A DNA stretch of 15,651 bases, from NCBI GenBank assembly GCA_018334595.1, contig JAGXLQ010000013.1, positions 1-15,651 of the forward strand, given 5' to 3'. The notes under the pieces were generated by a model. The model was given only the letters and a program-made list of their open reading frames with translations. It did not search any database and had not been told where the DNA came from. Below, piece after piece: positions 7,255-13,310 of the stretch. How positions within the stretch are numbered: the stretch's first letter is position 1; each line of letters opens with the position of its first letter. The stretch comes from Candidatus Bipolaricaulota bacterium. GTDB lineage: Bacteria > Bipolaricaulota > Bipolaricaulia > M55B111. Position numbers and translations under genes: made by a program.

Positions 7255-7918
7255 TTTTTTCCTCTTTAATTATTCCTTCCTCGACCGCAAAGCTCCTGAC
7301 CTCGTCGGCAGAATGCAGATCCAGCTTGTCCATGAGGTTTGCCCGGTGTGTTCTGACGGTTTCCACGCTCCGTGAGAGTATATCAGCTATCTCCTTGTTG
7401 GAGTGCCCCTCGGCGATCAACTGGAGGACCTCACGCTCTCTCGAGGTTAACTGCTCCAGTTTATCGGGTTCAATTGCCTCCAGGCCCCTGCGGGTCATGT
7501 CCATTAGCTTTGTCAAAATCGGCGGAGAGAGGTAATAGTAGCCCTGCCTTACCGCGGCTATTGCTTCCTCCAATTCCTCTATGGCATCCTCCTTCAAAAG
7601 ATACCCGGACGCGCCTGTCTTGACCGCCCGCCGGATATATCCCTCGTCGTCGTACATGGACAGAAAGATTACCGCGGTAGAAAGACCCTTTTCGTTAATC
7701 TTTCTCGTGGTCTCCAGGCCGTTAAGCCGGGGCATTGAGATATCTATAATCGCGACGTCCGGCTTGTGCTTCTCTATCAAGTCCAGCGCCTTGTAGCCGT
7801 TTTCTGCCTGACCGACTATCTCCAGAGTTTCGTTGTCCTTTAACAGGGTCTCTATCCCCTGTCTCACGAGGGTGTGGTCGTCCGCAAGGATGATCTTTAG
7901 CGGACTTTCGTCTGTCAT
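7247..7918 (-). CDS. NarL/DesR-type response regulator (REC + LuxR HTH)
   Basis: This DNA-binding response regulator has 223 residues from the chosen start. The receiver domain (about 8-125) has the acidic pair Asp13/Asp14, phospho-acceptor Asp59 in IIDISMP, Ser87 and Lys109 (YLLKED). The LuxR-type helix-turn-helix (about 156-210) reads LTSREREVLQLIAEGHSNKEIADIL then SVETVRTHRANLMDKL. I chose the ATG at 7918 because GGTGAGG lies about 8 nt upstream and the receiver begins at once. An in-frame ATG at 7993 would add 25 residues with no domain and a start touching an inverted repeat. The adjacent upstream kinase is the obvious partner. The 3' end overlaps the prenyl synthase gene by 8 nt, tying this regulator to the hopanoid operon. 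Confidence 0.94.
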   Translation of the reverse strand: MTDESPLKIILADDHTLVRQGIETLLKDNETLEIVGQAENGYKALDLIEKHKPDVAIIDISMPRLNGLETTRKINEKGLSTAVIFLSMYDDEGYIRRAVKTGASGYLLKEDAIEELEEAIAAVRQGYYYLSPPILTKLMDMTRRGLEAIEPDKLEQLTSREREVLQLIAEGHSNKEIADILSRSVETVRTHRANLMDKLDLHSADEVRSFAVEEGIIKEEKND

Positions 7919-7993
7919 ATCAATTGCCTCACCTTTTGTACTCAAGGTTTTTGGACCTATATCTTCCCCCTTCATTTCCAGAAGTAATGCCAT

Positions 7994-8024
7994 AACCGTT
8001 CAACATAAGTTTATATGAACGGTT
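7994..8024. promoter_or_regulatory. Perfect inverted repeat flanking a TATAAA box upstream of the regulator
   Basis: AACCGTTCA at 7994-8002 and its exact complement TGAACGGTT at 8016-8024 are separated by 13 nt, so half-site centres are about 22 bp (two helical turns) apart. The spacer on the minus strand contains TATAAA (8015-8010), a possible -10 box with only a weak -35. A further direct copy of the core ACCGTT lies at 8028-8033. The arms are too AT-rich, and the downstream sequence too poor in T, for an intrinsic terminator. The site lies between the kinase and regulator genes. I infer an operator, plausibly for the regulator itself, at an internal promoter of the hopanoid operon. Confidence 0.55.
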
Positions 8025-8060
8025 GATACCGTTACACGGGAGTTTTGTACTATTTTCCGG

Positions 8061-8077
8061 CTTTAGATGAACTAAAG
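8061..8077. repeat. Short hairpin after the kinase gene
   Basis: CTTTAG (8061-8066) and CTAAAG (8072-8077) are perfect complements around a 5-nt loop. The hairpin lies 36 nt past the kinase stop codon on the minus strand. No T-run follows on that strand, so it is at best a weak terminator, a pause site or an mRNA-processing structure. Confidence 0.3.
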
Positions 8078-8112
8078 GGAGAGGGTTTACAGGTGAGAAG
8101 AAGAAAAAGGGG

Positions 8113-9357
8113 TTAATCGAGAGGTAGAGTGATCTCCGCCCGGGTCCCTTCACCCTCCTCCGAATCGATGGAAAAATCCCCGCCCGCTATAGTTATGTTC
8201 TCCTGTATCCCCTTTAGGCCCAGGCCGGACTCCCTGGCTACCCTGTCCGGGTCGAAACCGGAACCGTCGTCCTCCACGGACAGCCGTACGGCCGAATCAG
8301 AAGATTGCAGTTCTATCTTGACCGTTGAGGGATCACCGTGTTTGACTGCATTGTTCAACAGTTCCTGGGTTGCCCTGTAGAGGATTACCCTCCGTTCTTC
8401 AGATTCTATACCGGGCGACGGGTCCAAGGACAGGGAAAACCGCACGTCGGAAGAGGCGCCGAAGTTCTCCACCAGTTCTCTGATCGATGGGGCCAGCCCA
8501 AGTTCGTCCAACATTGACGGCCTGAGGAGGTGGGAAAGGTTTCTACTCTCGGAGATTGCATCGCTGATAAGGTCCTGGACCTCCTTTAACCGGGGGTCCT
8601 CCGTATCCATGTACAGGATATCGAGCTTCATCTTCACCCCCATGAGGGTCTGACCGAGTTGGTCATGAATTCTCTTGGAAATCCTCTTCCTCTCCTCCTC
8701 TCTAACGGAGATGAGCTCCTTCCAGAGCTTTTGCAGCTTGAACTCCCGCTCGCGGAGGGACTCGTTCTTCTTCCGAAAGAGGTCGGCAAAGATTTGCACG
8801 GTATACGCCGTCGTAAAGTAAAGTCCGACTCCGCCGGCCAGGACCGTAGTTGTAACGTAGAACGAGTTCTTGTAGAGCTCGTTGTCATCCTCAAAGATCG
8901 GCCAGTGGGGTATAAGGCCCGCGAGTTCCGCGTAGCTTATCCCCGCAAAGAAGACTACGGTCAACACGGTAAGCGTCCAGGCCTTCTTCGATGGCAAGAA
9001 GAAGTTTACATACAGGATCGAGAAAACGTAATAGGAAACGCCAATCCACGCCGCACCTCCAATTATGTGTATCAGGTAAGTCAAAATTAGTATTTCCAGG
9101 AGAAAGTAGCCGAAATGTATGTTGTTCAAACTCTCCTTGGTCTCCTGCGATTGAATCAGATTGGAGAACGGAATGGTAATCAGCCCCCACATGAGAGGCG
9201 AAAAGATGAGCGGGAGGGGAAAGTTTAGCCCGGCTCCAAACCTAAAGTAAAGAGCCATGACTAGGAACAGACTTAGAGTTACCCGACGAACCTTGATCGT
9301 CTGCTGGATTATCTCCTTCAGCTCCCTTAGACTTCTTTCCTCGTGTGCCTGTATCAT
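8113..9357 (-). CDS. DesK/NarX-type membrane histidine kinase (HisKA_3)
   Basis: This 414-residue sensor kinase has about six hydrophobic helices in residues 25-190 (near 26-42, 48-65, 83-101, 105-121, 127-146 and 167-190). The connecting loops are too short for an extracellular sensor domain, which suggests sensing in or at the membrane. A charged coiled linker follows (about 195-225). The HisKA_3 box has His231 in RKRISKRIHDQLGQTL, with SHLLRPSMLDELGL at 275-288. The ATPase domain has the N box NNAVKH (335-340), DDGSGFDP (363-370) and GLGLKGI (378-384). The architecture matches DesK-class intramembrane kinases that pair with NarL-type regulators. The ATG follows a G6 run by five bases. It lies 16 nt after the Mth938-like gene and 194 nt before its partner regulator. 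The signal is unknown. Confidence 0.93.
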   Translation of the reverse strand: MIQAHEERSLRELKEIIQQTIKVRRVTLSLFLVMALYFRFGAGLNFPLPLIFSPLMWGLITIPFSNLIQSQETKESLNNIHFGYFLLEILILTYLIHIIGGAAWIGVSYYVFSILYVNFFLPSKKAWTLTVLTVVFFAGISYAELAGLIPHWPIFEDDNELYKNSFYVTTTVLAGGVGLYFTTAYTVQIFADLFRKKNESLREREFKLQKLWKELISVREEERKRISKRIHDQLGQTLMGVKMKLDILYMDTEDPRLKEVQDLISDAISESRNLSHLLRPSMLDELGLAPSIRELVENFGASSDVRFSLSLDPSPGIESEERRVILYRATQELLNNAVKHGDPSTVKIELQSSDSAVRLSVEDDGSGFDPDRVARESGLGLKGIQENITIAGGDFSIDSEEGEGTRAEITLPLD

Positions 9358-9373
9358 TTAAACCCCCCGCGGG

Positions 9374-9721
9374 TCAACACGTCAGGTGAAAGGCAGCCCC
9401 GGTCAACCCTTCTTCCTCCTGTTGAGATTCGTTGAACAGCTCTACGGCCTGCCTCGTGTCGCCGGACTTCAGCTTAATTCCGGCCTCCTTGAGCGTATCT
9501 TTTACCCGCCGCGTAATTTTCATCCGACTACTACTTCCGGTACCAACGATAAGGAGGTCCGGTTCTCTTCCAAGAATCCAGCCCAAGTCCTCAGGCAACA
9601 GCGTGTGACCGCGTCGACGGTACCAGCCTGATTTTATCTCTTCGCCGACAATCAGCAAGTCATCGTGAAAGGAGCGGTCGTCAATAACCATCTCTCCGAA
9701 CGAATAAGATTTGATCTTCAC
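9374..9721 (-). CDS. Mth938-like (DUF498/AAMDC family) small protein
   Basis: This is a protein of about 115 residues of the Mth938 fold family, which includes human AAMDC and the complex I assembly factor NDUFAF3. It shows the usual opening KIKSYSFGEMVIDDR, a central strand-turn ILGREPDLLIVGTGSSSRMKI, and the end pattern SGDTRQAVELFNES...GAAFHLTC. The biochemical role is unknown. I prefer the GTG at 9721, which has GGAGG eight bases upstream and gives the typical N-terminus. A GTG at 9730 overlaps that ribosome binding site. It precedes the kinase by 16 nt and may be the first gene of the transcription unit. It ends in a Thr-Cys dipeptide. Confidence 0.88.
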   Translation of the reverse strand: MKIKSYSFGEMVIDDRSFHDDLLIVGEEIKSGWYRRRGHTLLPEDLGWILGREPDLLIVGTGSSSRMKITRRVKDTLKEAGIKLKSGDTRQAVELFNESQQEEEGLTGAAFHLTC

Positions 9722-9737
9722 TCGCCCCACCTCCCGA

Positions 9738-9755
9738 TTAACATTCTCGTGTTAA
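9738..9755. promoter_or_regulatory. 18-bp inverted repeat upstream of the Mth938-like gene
   Basis: TTAACA (9738-9743) and TGTTAA (9750-9755) form a perfect palindrome with a 6-bp spacer, 17-34 bp upstream of the preferred GTG. Its size and position fit a dimeric repressor operator. I could not find a convincing -35/-10 pair on the minus strand next to it, so this stays a candidate. Confidence 0.35.
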
Positions 9756-9853
9756 GTTATTTTAGTTTATTGGTCGGTAAAAGAAAACGTCCACCGGGAA
9801 CCCTGTTATTCGGCCCAGAACTCGCGACATCCTCTCCTCGACGCCGGGGAAGT

Positions 9854-9881
9854 TTGATCAAGGGGAGAGATCCTCTATAAT
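9854..9881 (+). promoter_or_regulatory. Sigma-70-type promoter for the HPP-family gene
   Basis: TTGATC at 9854-9859 and a consensus TATAAT at 9876-9881 are separated by 16 bp. Transcription would begin near 9888, about 15 nt before the annotated GTG. The AGGGG at 9884-9888 would then sit at the very 5' end of the message or be partly excluded. Confidence 0.55.
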
Positions 9882-9903
9882 CCAGGGGATACATAAATGA
9901 CGG

Positions 9904-10407
9904 GTGAATACTTTGAATAGATTCTGGCTCCGCCTGGATAACAAGCTTAAACACAGCCCCGCGCACTTTATCTTACAGACACTCCTCGCCTTCGTCTCCT
10001 TGGCCATCATCCTGTCACAGATCGGCCTGCTAGGTCGTGGCGTTCTCGTTGCCGCCCTTGGCTCTTCCATATTCGTGGCGTTCCTGACCCCGGCGGCCTA
10101 CACCGCCCGCGCGAGGAACATAATCGGTAGCCACGTTCTCTCGGGAGCAATCGGCATCGGCTTCCATCATTTGATAGCCGTCTTCCCCGAAAACTACTCC
10201 GTCTTCATCCTACTCAGCGCAGCTTCCGTAGCGTTGAGTATGTTCGTCATGGTTGCTACCGATACGGAACACCCTCCAGCAGCGGGGACAGCCCTCGGTC
10301 TTTCCATGGAGGGCAGCCTTATGTCCTTCCTCTTCATCTCCATAAGCGTCATTGCTCTAGTCATAATCAAGAGGTTGCTCGATCCCTGGCTGGAAGATCT
10401 GGTCTAG
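9904..10407 (+). CDS. HPP-family integral membrane protein
   Basis: This 167-residue membrane protein has about four helices (near 23-42, 45-62, 76-94 and 100-118, with a further hydrophobic stretch at 138-156). The family signature is EHPPAAGTALGL (122-133), preceded by LTPAAYTARARNIIGSHVLSG (61-81). HPP proteins are poorly understood; a nitrite-transport role has been described for a cyanobacterial/chloroplast member. The start is uncertain. GTG 9904 gives the full frame but has no well-placed ribosome binding site; TTG 9913 is an alternative. An ATG at 9897 with AGGGG eight bases upstream is out of frame and ends after seven codons. The gene is divergent from the Mth938-like gene and convergent with the AEC transporter. 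Confidence 0.88.
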   Translation: MNTLNRFWLRLDNKLKHSPAHFILQTLLAFVSLAIILSQIGLLGRGVLVAALGSSIFVAFLTPAAYTARARNIIGSHVLSGAIGIGFHHLIAVFPENYSVFILLSAASVALSMFVMVATDTEHPPAAGTALGLSMEGSLMSFLFISISVIALVIIKRLLDPWLEDLV

Positions 10408-10416
10408 AACCCTTCA

Positions 10417-10429
10417 CCCACAACGTGGG
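10417..10429. terminator. Weak hairpin between convergent HPP and AEC genes
   Basis: CCCAC and GTGGG pair around a 3-nt loop in the 38-nt gap between the two stop codons. There is no T-run on either side, so it may be a weak or factor-assisted end point at most. Confidence 0.2.
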
Positions 10430-10445
10430 CATTTACTAACGTCGC

Positions 10446-11393
10446 CTAAACGAGCAGGATCATAAGAGGTATGTAAATAATCAGGGTGCCAATGGTGTGT
10501 ACCGATAGGGTGTTCAGCACGAACTGATTTTCCTCCTCATCCTGGGGTTCGAGGAAGACAGGGATGACGAACGGTGGTGGGAGTACAAGCAAGGTGATAA
10601 AACCGAGAAAGAAGGTCCTGCCGAATCCAAGCAGGTCTACAAATACGAATTTACCCAACAGGACACCGACAATAACTGCAAGGGTTAGCCTTAACGCCGT
10701 GGTAATCACCGCCTTCTTTAGACCGGAGGGGTTGAAATCTAGTTCGTACCCGATCACTATACAAATTAACGGAACCACAAGCGCACCGAGATAGTCGAGC
10801 GTGGTAAGGATTACACCGACAAATTCTCCATCCGAGACGCCCTCAAATATTCCCAAAGAACCAAAGAGCAGGCCAAAGAGAATACCTATAATCGGGGGTG
10901 ACTTGAGGAACATGAGTATGGCCGACTCCTCCGCTCGCTCCTTTTGGCTCATCTTGATTATCAGGGGAACGAAGACGAGGAAGACAAATACCTCATGCCC
11001 GAAATCGACGATTGAGAACTTGAACAGTTCACCCTTACCAAAAGTAGCCTGAAATATGGGATATCCCAGCATACCCGCTTCGAACCCGGTCATCAGGAAG
11101 GGAAACATCCTGGATTTCACCCCCAACAGCTTTCCGATACCCTTGCCGACGTAGTAAAACCCCACGCAGACAAGAAAAGAAAGCCCAAAGACGGCAAGAT
11201 ACCTGGGCTTAAAGCTCACCGACGAAAAAGCGGTAAACAAAAGTGCGGGCAGGCCGATGTTTACGACTATTTTCTTTAGTTCTTCGACCGTATTGGCGGC
11301 AAAAAAGTCGAAGTAACTTAGTATCCTACCACCGACGATAAGGAAGATCACCGGCAATACGTTGTAGGTAATCACCAGATACTGTCCATCCAT
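10446..11393 (-). CDS. AEC-family (auxin efflux carrier-like) membrane transporter
   Basis: This 315-residue permease is close to the usual family length of about 300-320, with roughly ten hydrophobic helices over the whole chain. AEC marks are NIGLPALLFTAFSSVSF (46-62), TGFEAGMLGYPIFQATFG (102-119), the central VVPLICIVIGYEL and the late LVLPPPFVIPVFLEPQD. The family exports organic anions such as malate, or other weak acids; the substrate here cannot be told. The ATG has GGAGG four bases upstream. It is divergent from the MFS gene across a 190-nt region with inverted repeats, so the two may share control. Confidence 0.88.
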   Translation of the reverse strand: MDGQYLVITYNVLPVIFLIVGGRILSYFDFFAANTVEELKKIVVNIGLPALLFTAFSSVSFKPRYLAVFGLSFLVCVGFYYVGKGIGKLLGVKSRMFPFLMTGFEAGMLGYPIFQATFGKGELFKFSIVDFGHEVFVFLVFVPLIIKMSQKERAEESAILMFLKSPPIIGILFGLLFGSLGIFEGVSDGEFVGVILTTLDYLGALVVPLICIVIGYELDFNPSGLKKAVITTALRLTLAVIVGVLLGKFVFVDLLGFGRTFFLGFITLLVLPPPFVIPVFLEPQDEEENQFVLNTLSVHTIGTLIIYIPLMILLV

Positions 11394-11431
11394 AAGACCT
11401 CCGGAGATAATGTTAGGCCTATGACCCTACA

Positions 11432-11445
11432 GGTTTACAGGTAAA
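11432..11445. promoter_or_regulatory. TTTAC-N2-GTAAA palindrome in AEC/MFS divergent region
   Basis: TTTAC (11434-11438) and GTAAA (11441-11445) form a perfect 12-bp palindrome, followed by another GGTAAAG (11449-11455). The 11-mer GGTTTACAGGT at 11432-11442 recurs exactly at 8084-8094 in the kinase/regulator gap. It may be a protein-binding site for the divergent promoters. Confidence 0.3.
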
Positions 11446-11460
11446 TTAGGTAAAGTTTTA

Positions 11461-11498
11461 ACGATCCGCCCCAGAGATATTCTACTCGGCCGGATCGT
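11461..11498. promoter_or_regulatory. Long imperfect stem-loop/inverted repeat in AEC/MFS divergent region
   Basis: ACGATCCG (11461-11468) and CGGATCGT (11491-11498) are perfect complements. Inside them, CC (11469-11470) can pair with GG (11488-11489) past one bulged base, and GAG (11474-11476) with CTC (11485-11487). This leaves an 8-nt loop. It could be an operator or a 5'-leader RNA structure of either divergent gene. No T-run follows on either strand, which argues against a terminator. Confidence 0.4.
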
Positions 11499-11583
11499 CT
11501 TAGACATTTTCGGATATCTATTTGCCCCTGACAAGGTAAAGGGGGCTTGTCCAATCGACCCACAAGACAATTCGGAGGGAACG

Positions 11584-12819
11584 ATGTTTAACATTGAGAG
11601 GGGGGCAAGGACGTTGATAGCCTTCTCCCTGCTTAGCAGCTTTGGCGTGAGCGCGGTATTTCCGTATATACCGATTTTCGGGAAGGAAATAGGGATGCCG
11701 GTATTCTTAATCGGCAACCTGGTGTTGCTCTATTACCTATTACAGGCGGTCACCAGGATCCCCCTGGGCAAGATCTCGGATATAGTCGGTCACCACGCCC
11801 CGATCATGATCGGATCACTTCTCTACTTTATCTCCGCTGGCTCGTTCGTGGCCTCGATTTACTTCTGGCCGACCCTGTTTCTCGGCGAGATCGCTCTGGG
11901 GGTGGCAAACTCAGTCATTTGGGTAACTGTGCCCTCTTACATAACCGAATCCGAGGGGGCCTTGCCCCTTTATTCGTTCTCGATCGGCCTGGGGTGGCTT
12001 CTGGGCTCTCCAGTCGGCGGATATATAAAGGATACCTTTGGAATGAGTGCTGTCTTCCTGACGCTGTTGTCCGTCTCGGTCGTTCTCATCTACCTCTCAT
12101 GGGAGTTTTACTACGGTACAAACCAGGAAGGCCGCAGGGAATCCGTCAGGGGTTTTATCAGGATGGCCAGATTGAGCCCTACTTCTCTTCCAGTGTACCC
12201 ATCGTTAAAGTCGTACGTCGAAGGATGGAGGTTGTTAAACACAAACCGCCACCTGCTCTTTGCCGGCCTCTTTTCGTTCATCGTCTTTATGACCTTTGGC
12301 CTCGGTTCTTCCATCGTCCCCCTTTACTTCAGCGAGGTCGGGATAACTTCGTTCCTCATCGGAATTCTCGTTTCCATCAGGCTGGCGACATCTACCTCCA
12401 TCAGGCTGACAAGCAAGTTCTTTACGAGGAGGTTCGGAGACTACCGCGTGCTCGTTACGAGCACGATAGTTGCCGGAACGTTCATAATCCTCGTATCGAG
12501 GACTCAGGCTTTCCCGCTTATCGCAATATTCTCTGCCCTTTGGGGACTGGGGTCAGGTATGTATCTACCGATTGTCTTCGACATCATCGGAAAGCACTCT
12601 ACCGAAGAGGAGAGGGGAATAGCCATGGGAATAAGGGGGACGCTTGGAACGCTGGGGGCGGCATTTGGGACCTGGACCTTTTCTTCGCTAGCAGCCAGCC
12701 TGTCCCTGGACGACGCCCTGTTTTTTGCGGGAGTTTTCACGGTAGCGAGCAGTATAGTTCTCGGCCTGGTGTTCCGCGGGGAGGCGGGGGGCAAAAAGGC
12801 CAAACAGGAAGAAAAATAA
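11584..12819 (+). CDS. Major facilitator superfamily (MFS) transporter
   Basis: This 411-residue protein has twelve predicted membrane helices in two halves. Helix 1 (about 10-30) includes FGVSAVFPYIPIF, common in multidrug-type MFS proteins. The cytoplasmic loop 2-3 signature is GKISDIVGHH (62-71). A charged central loop (about 173-222) separates the halves. A second-half loop with TSKFFTRRFGDYR and the GLGSGMYLPIVFDIIGK region follow. The C-terminus is Lys/Glu-rich and cytoplasmic. The substrate cannot be inferred; drug or small-metabolite efflux is typical for the class. The ATG has GGAGGG about four bases upstream. The gene is convergent with the small coiled-coil gene, 6 nt away, with no terminator between them. 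Confidence 0.9.
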   Translation: MFNIERGARTLIAFSLLSSFGVSAVFPYIPIFGKEIGMPVFLIGNLVLLYYLLQAVTRIPLGKISDIVGHHAPIMIGSLLYFISAGSFVASIYFWPTLFLGEIALGVANSVIWVTVPSYITESEGALPLYSFSIGLGWLLGSPVGGYIKDTFGMSAVFLTLLSVSVVLIYLSWEFYYGTNQEGRRESVRGFIRMARLSPTSLPVYPSLKSYVEGWRLLNTNRHLLFAGLFSFIVFMTFGLGSSIVPLYFSEVGITSFLIGILVSIRLATSTSIRLTSKFFTRRFGDYRVLVTSTIVAGTFIILVSRTQAFPLIAIFSALWGLGSGMYLPIVFDIIGKHSTEEERGIAMGIRGTLGTLGAAFGTWTFSSLAASLSLDDALFFAGVFTVASSIVLGLVFRGEAGGKKAKQEEK

Positions 12820-12825
12820 GGGTCG

Positions 12826-13119
12826 CTACAACCTCGAGCTCAAGACCTCTTCAGCCTTCTCCAGGGAGTACTTGGCCCCTTCAAGGTGTGACAAGAGCTT
12901 CTTCTTATCAACCCCCTCCTTGTCCGTAATCCCTTCTACCTCTTGCACCCAGCGAGAGATAAGCTCCTCCACCCTCTTGAGCTCTCCCGTTGCGGCGTCG
13001 TTCTCCCCGGAGGACTTGTACTCAATACTCTTACCCAGGCTGGTTATCATCTGTGTGCAGTCGAAAGTTAACTCAAACAGGTCCTCGTCTTCAACTCTTT
13101 TTTGCTCCAGTCGGGCCAT
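12826..13119 (-). CDS. Small acidic coiled-coil protein of unknown function
   Basis: I do not recognise this 97-residue protein. From the chosen ATG (13119) it is hydrophilic and strongly charged. Helix-forming segments lie around 1-35 (EQKRVEDEDLFELTFDCTQM), 44-65 (TGELKRVEELISRWVQEVEG) and 70-95 (VDKKKLLSHLEGAKYSLEKAEEVL), as in a small helical bundle. There is one Cys and no signal peptide. The start is supported by GGAGG six bases upstream and a TATAAT box at 13170-13165. A longer frame from 13275 would begin upstream of that box and within a terminator hairpin, and its extra 52 residues look like translated non-coding sequence. Confidence 0.7.
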   Translation of the reverse strand: MARLEQKRVEDEDLFELTFDCTQMITSLGKSIEYKSSGENDAATGELKRVEELISRWVQEVEGITDKEGVDKKKLLSHLEGAKYSLEKAEEVLSSRL

Positions 13120-13164
13120 CCTCTGCCTCCAGTACGAACTCGTCAGTATTTGTCTACTACTTAT

Positions 13165-13170
13165 ATTATA
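13165..13170 (-). promoter_or_regulatory. -10 box (TATAAT) for the small coiled-coil gene
   Basis: On the minus strand GGTATAAT gives a consensus -10 at 13170-13165, predicting a start near 13158 and a 39-nt leader to the ATG at 13119. The -35 region is poor. The same GGTATAAT string forms the -10 of the cysteine-rich gene upstream. Confidence 0.5.
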
Positions 13171-13239
13171 CCTAGATAGGGGATTATTTAGACATTCCGG
13201 GAAGCAGCAAGTGATTTCCCCTTTAAGATGGGGGAGCAC

Positions 13240-13274
13240 AAAAAAAATTGGGCCCGGGCAGAAACCCGGGCCCA
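13240..13274 (-). terminator. Strong intrinsic terminator of the cysteine-rich protein gene
   Basis: GGGCCCGGG (13250-13258) and CCCGGGCCC (13265-13273) pair perfectly around the loop CAGAAA, with one more T-A pair outside. On the minus strand the GC-only stem is followed by CAA and a run of eight T (13247-13240). It lies 37 nt after the stop codon of the cysteine-rich gene, which it should end cleanly. Confidence 0.93.
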
Positions 13275-13310
13275 TGGATATTTCAGTCTTGATATTGGCA
13301 CGACCTATGA

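Noticed and set aside
9781..9870. CTCTCC/GGGAGAG complementarity in the divergent region left of the HPP gene
   Set aside because: The arms are short, purine/pyrimidine-biased and about 26 nt apart, and do not form a credible structure.
11919..12929. A 336-codon plus-strand open frame overlapping the MFS gene
   Set aside because: It lies in another frame of the MFS gene, is rich in Arg/Pro/His without domains, and runs past the MFS stop into the convergent gene. It is a shadow frame.
13120..13275. N-terminal extension of the small coiled-coil protein to an ATG at 13275
   Set aside because: It would be translated across the intrinsic terminator of the upstream gene and the TATAAT box. The ribosome binding site and helical sequence begin at 13119.
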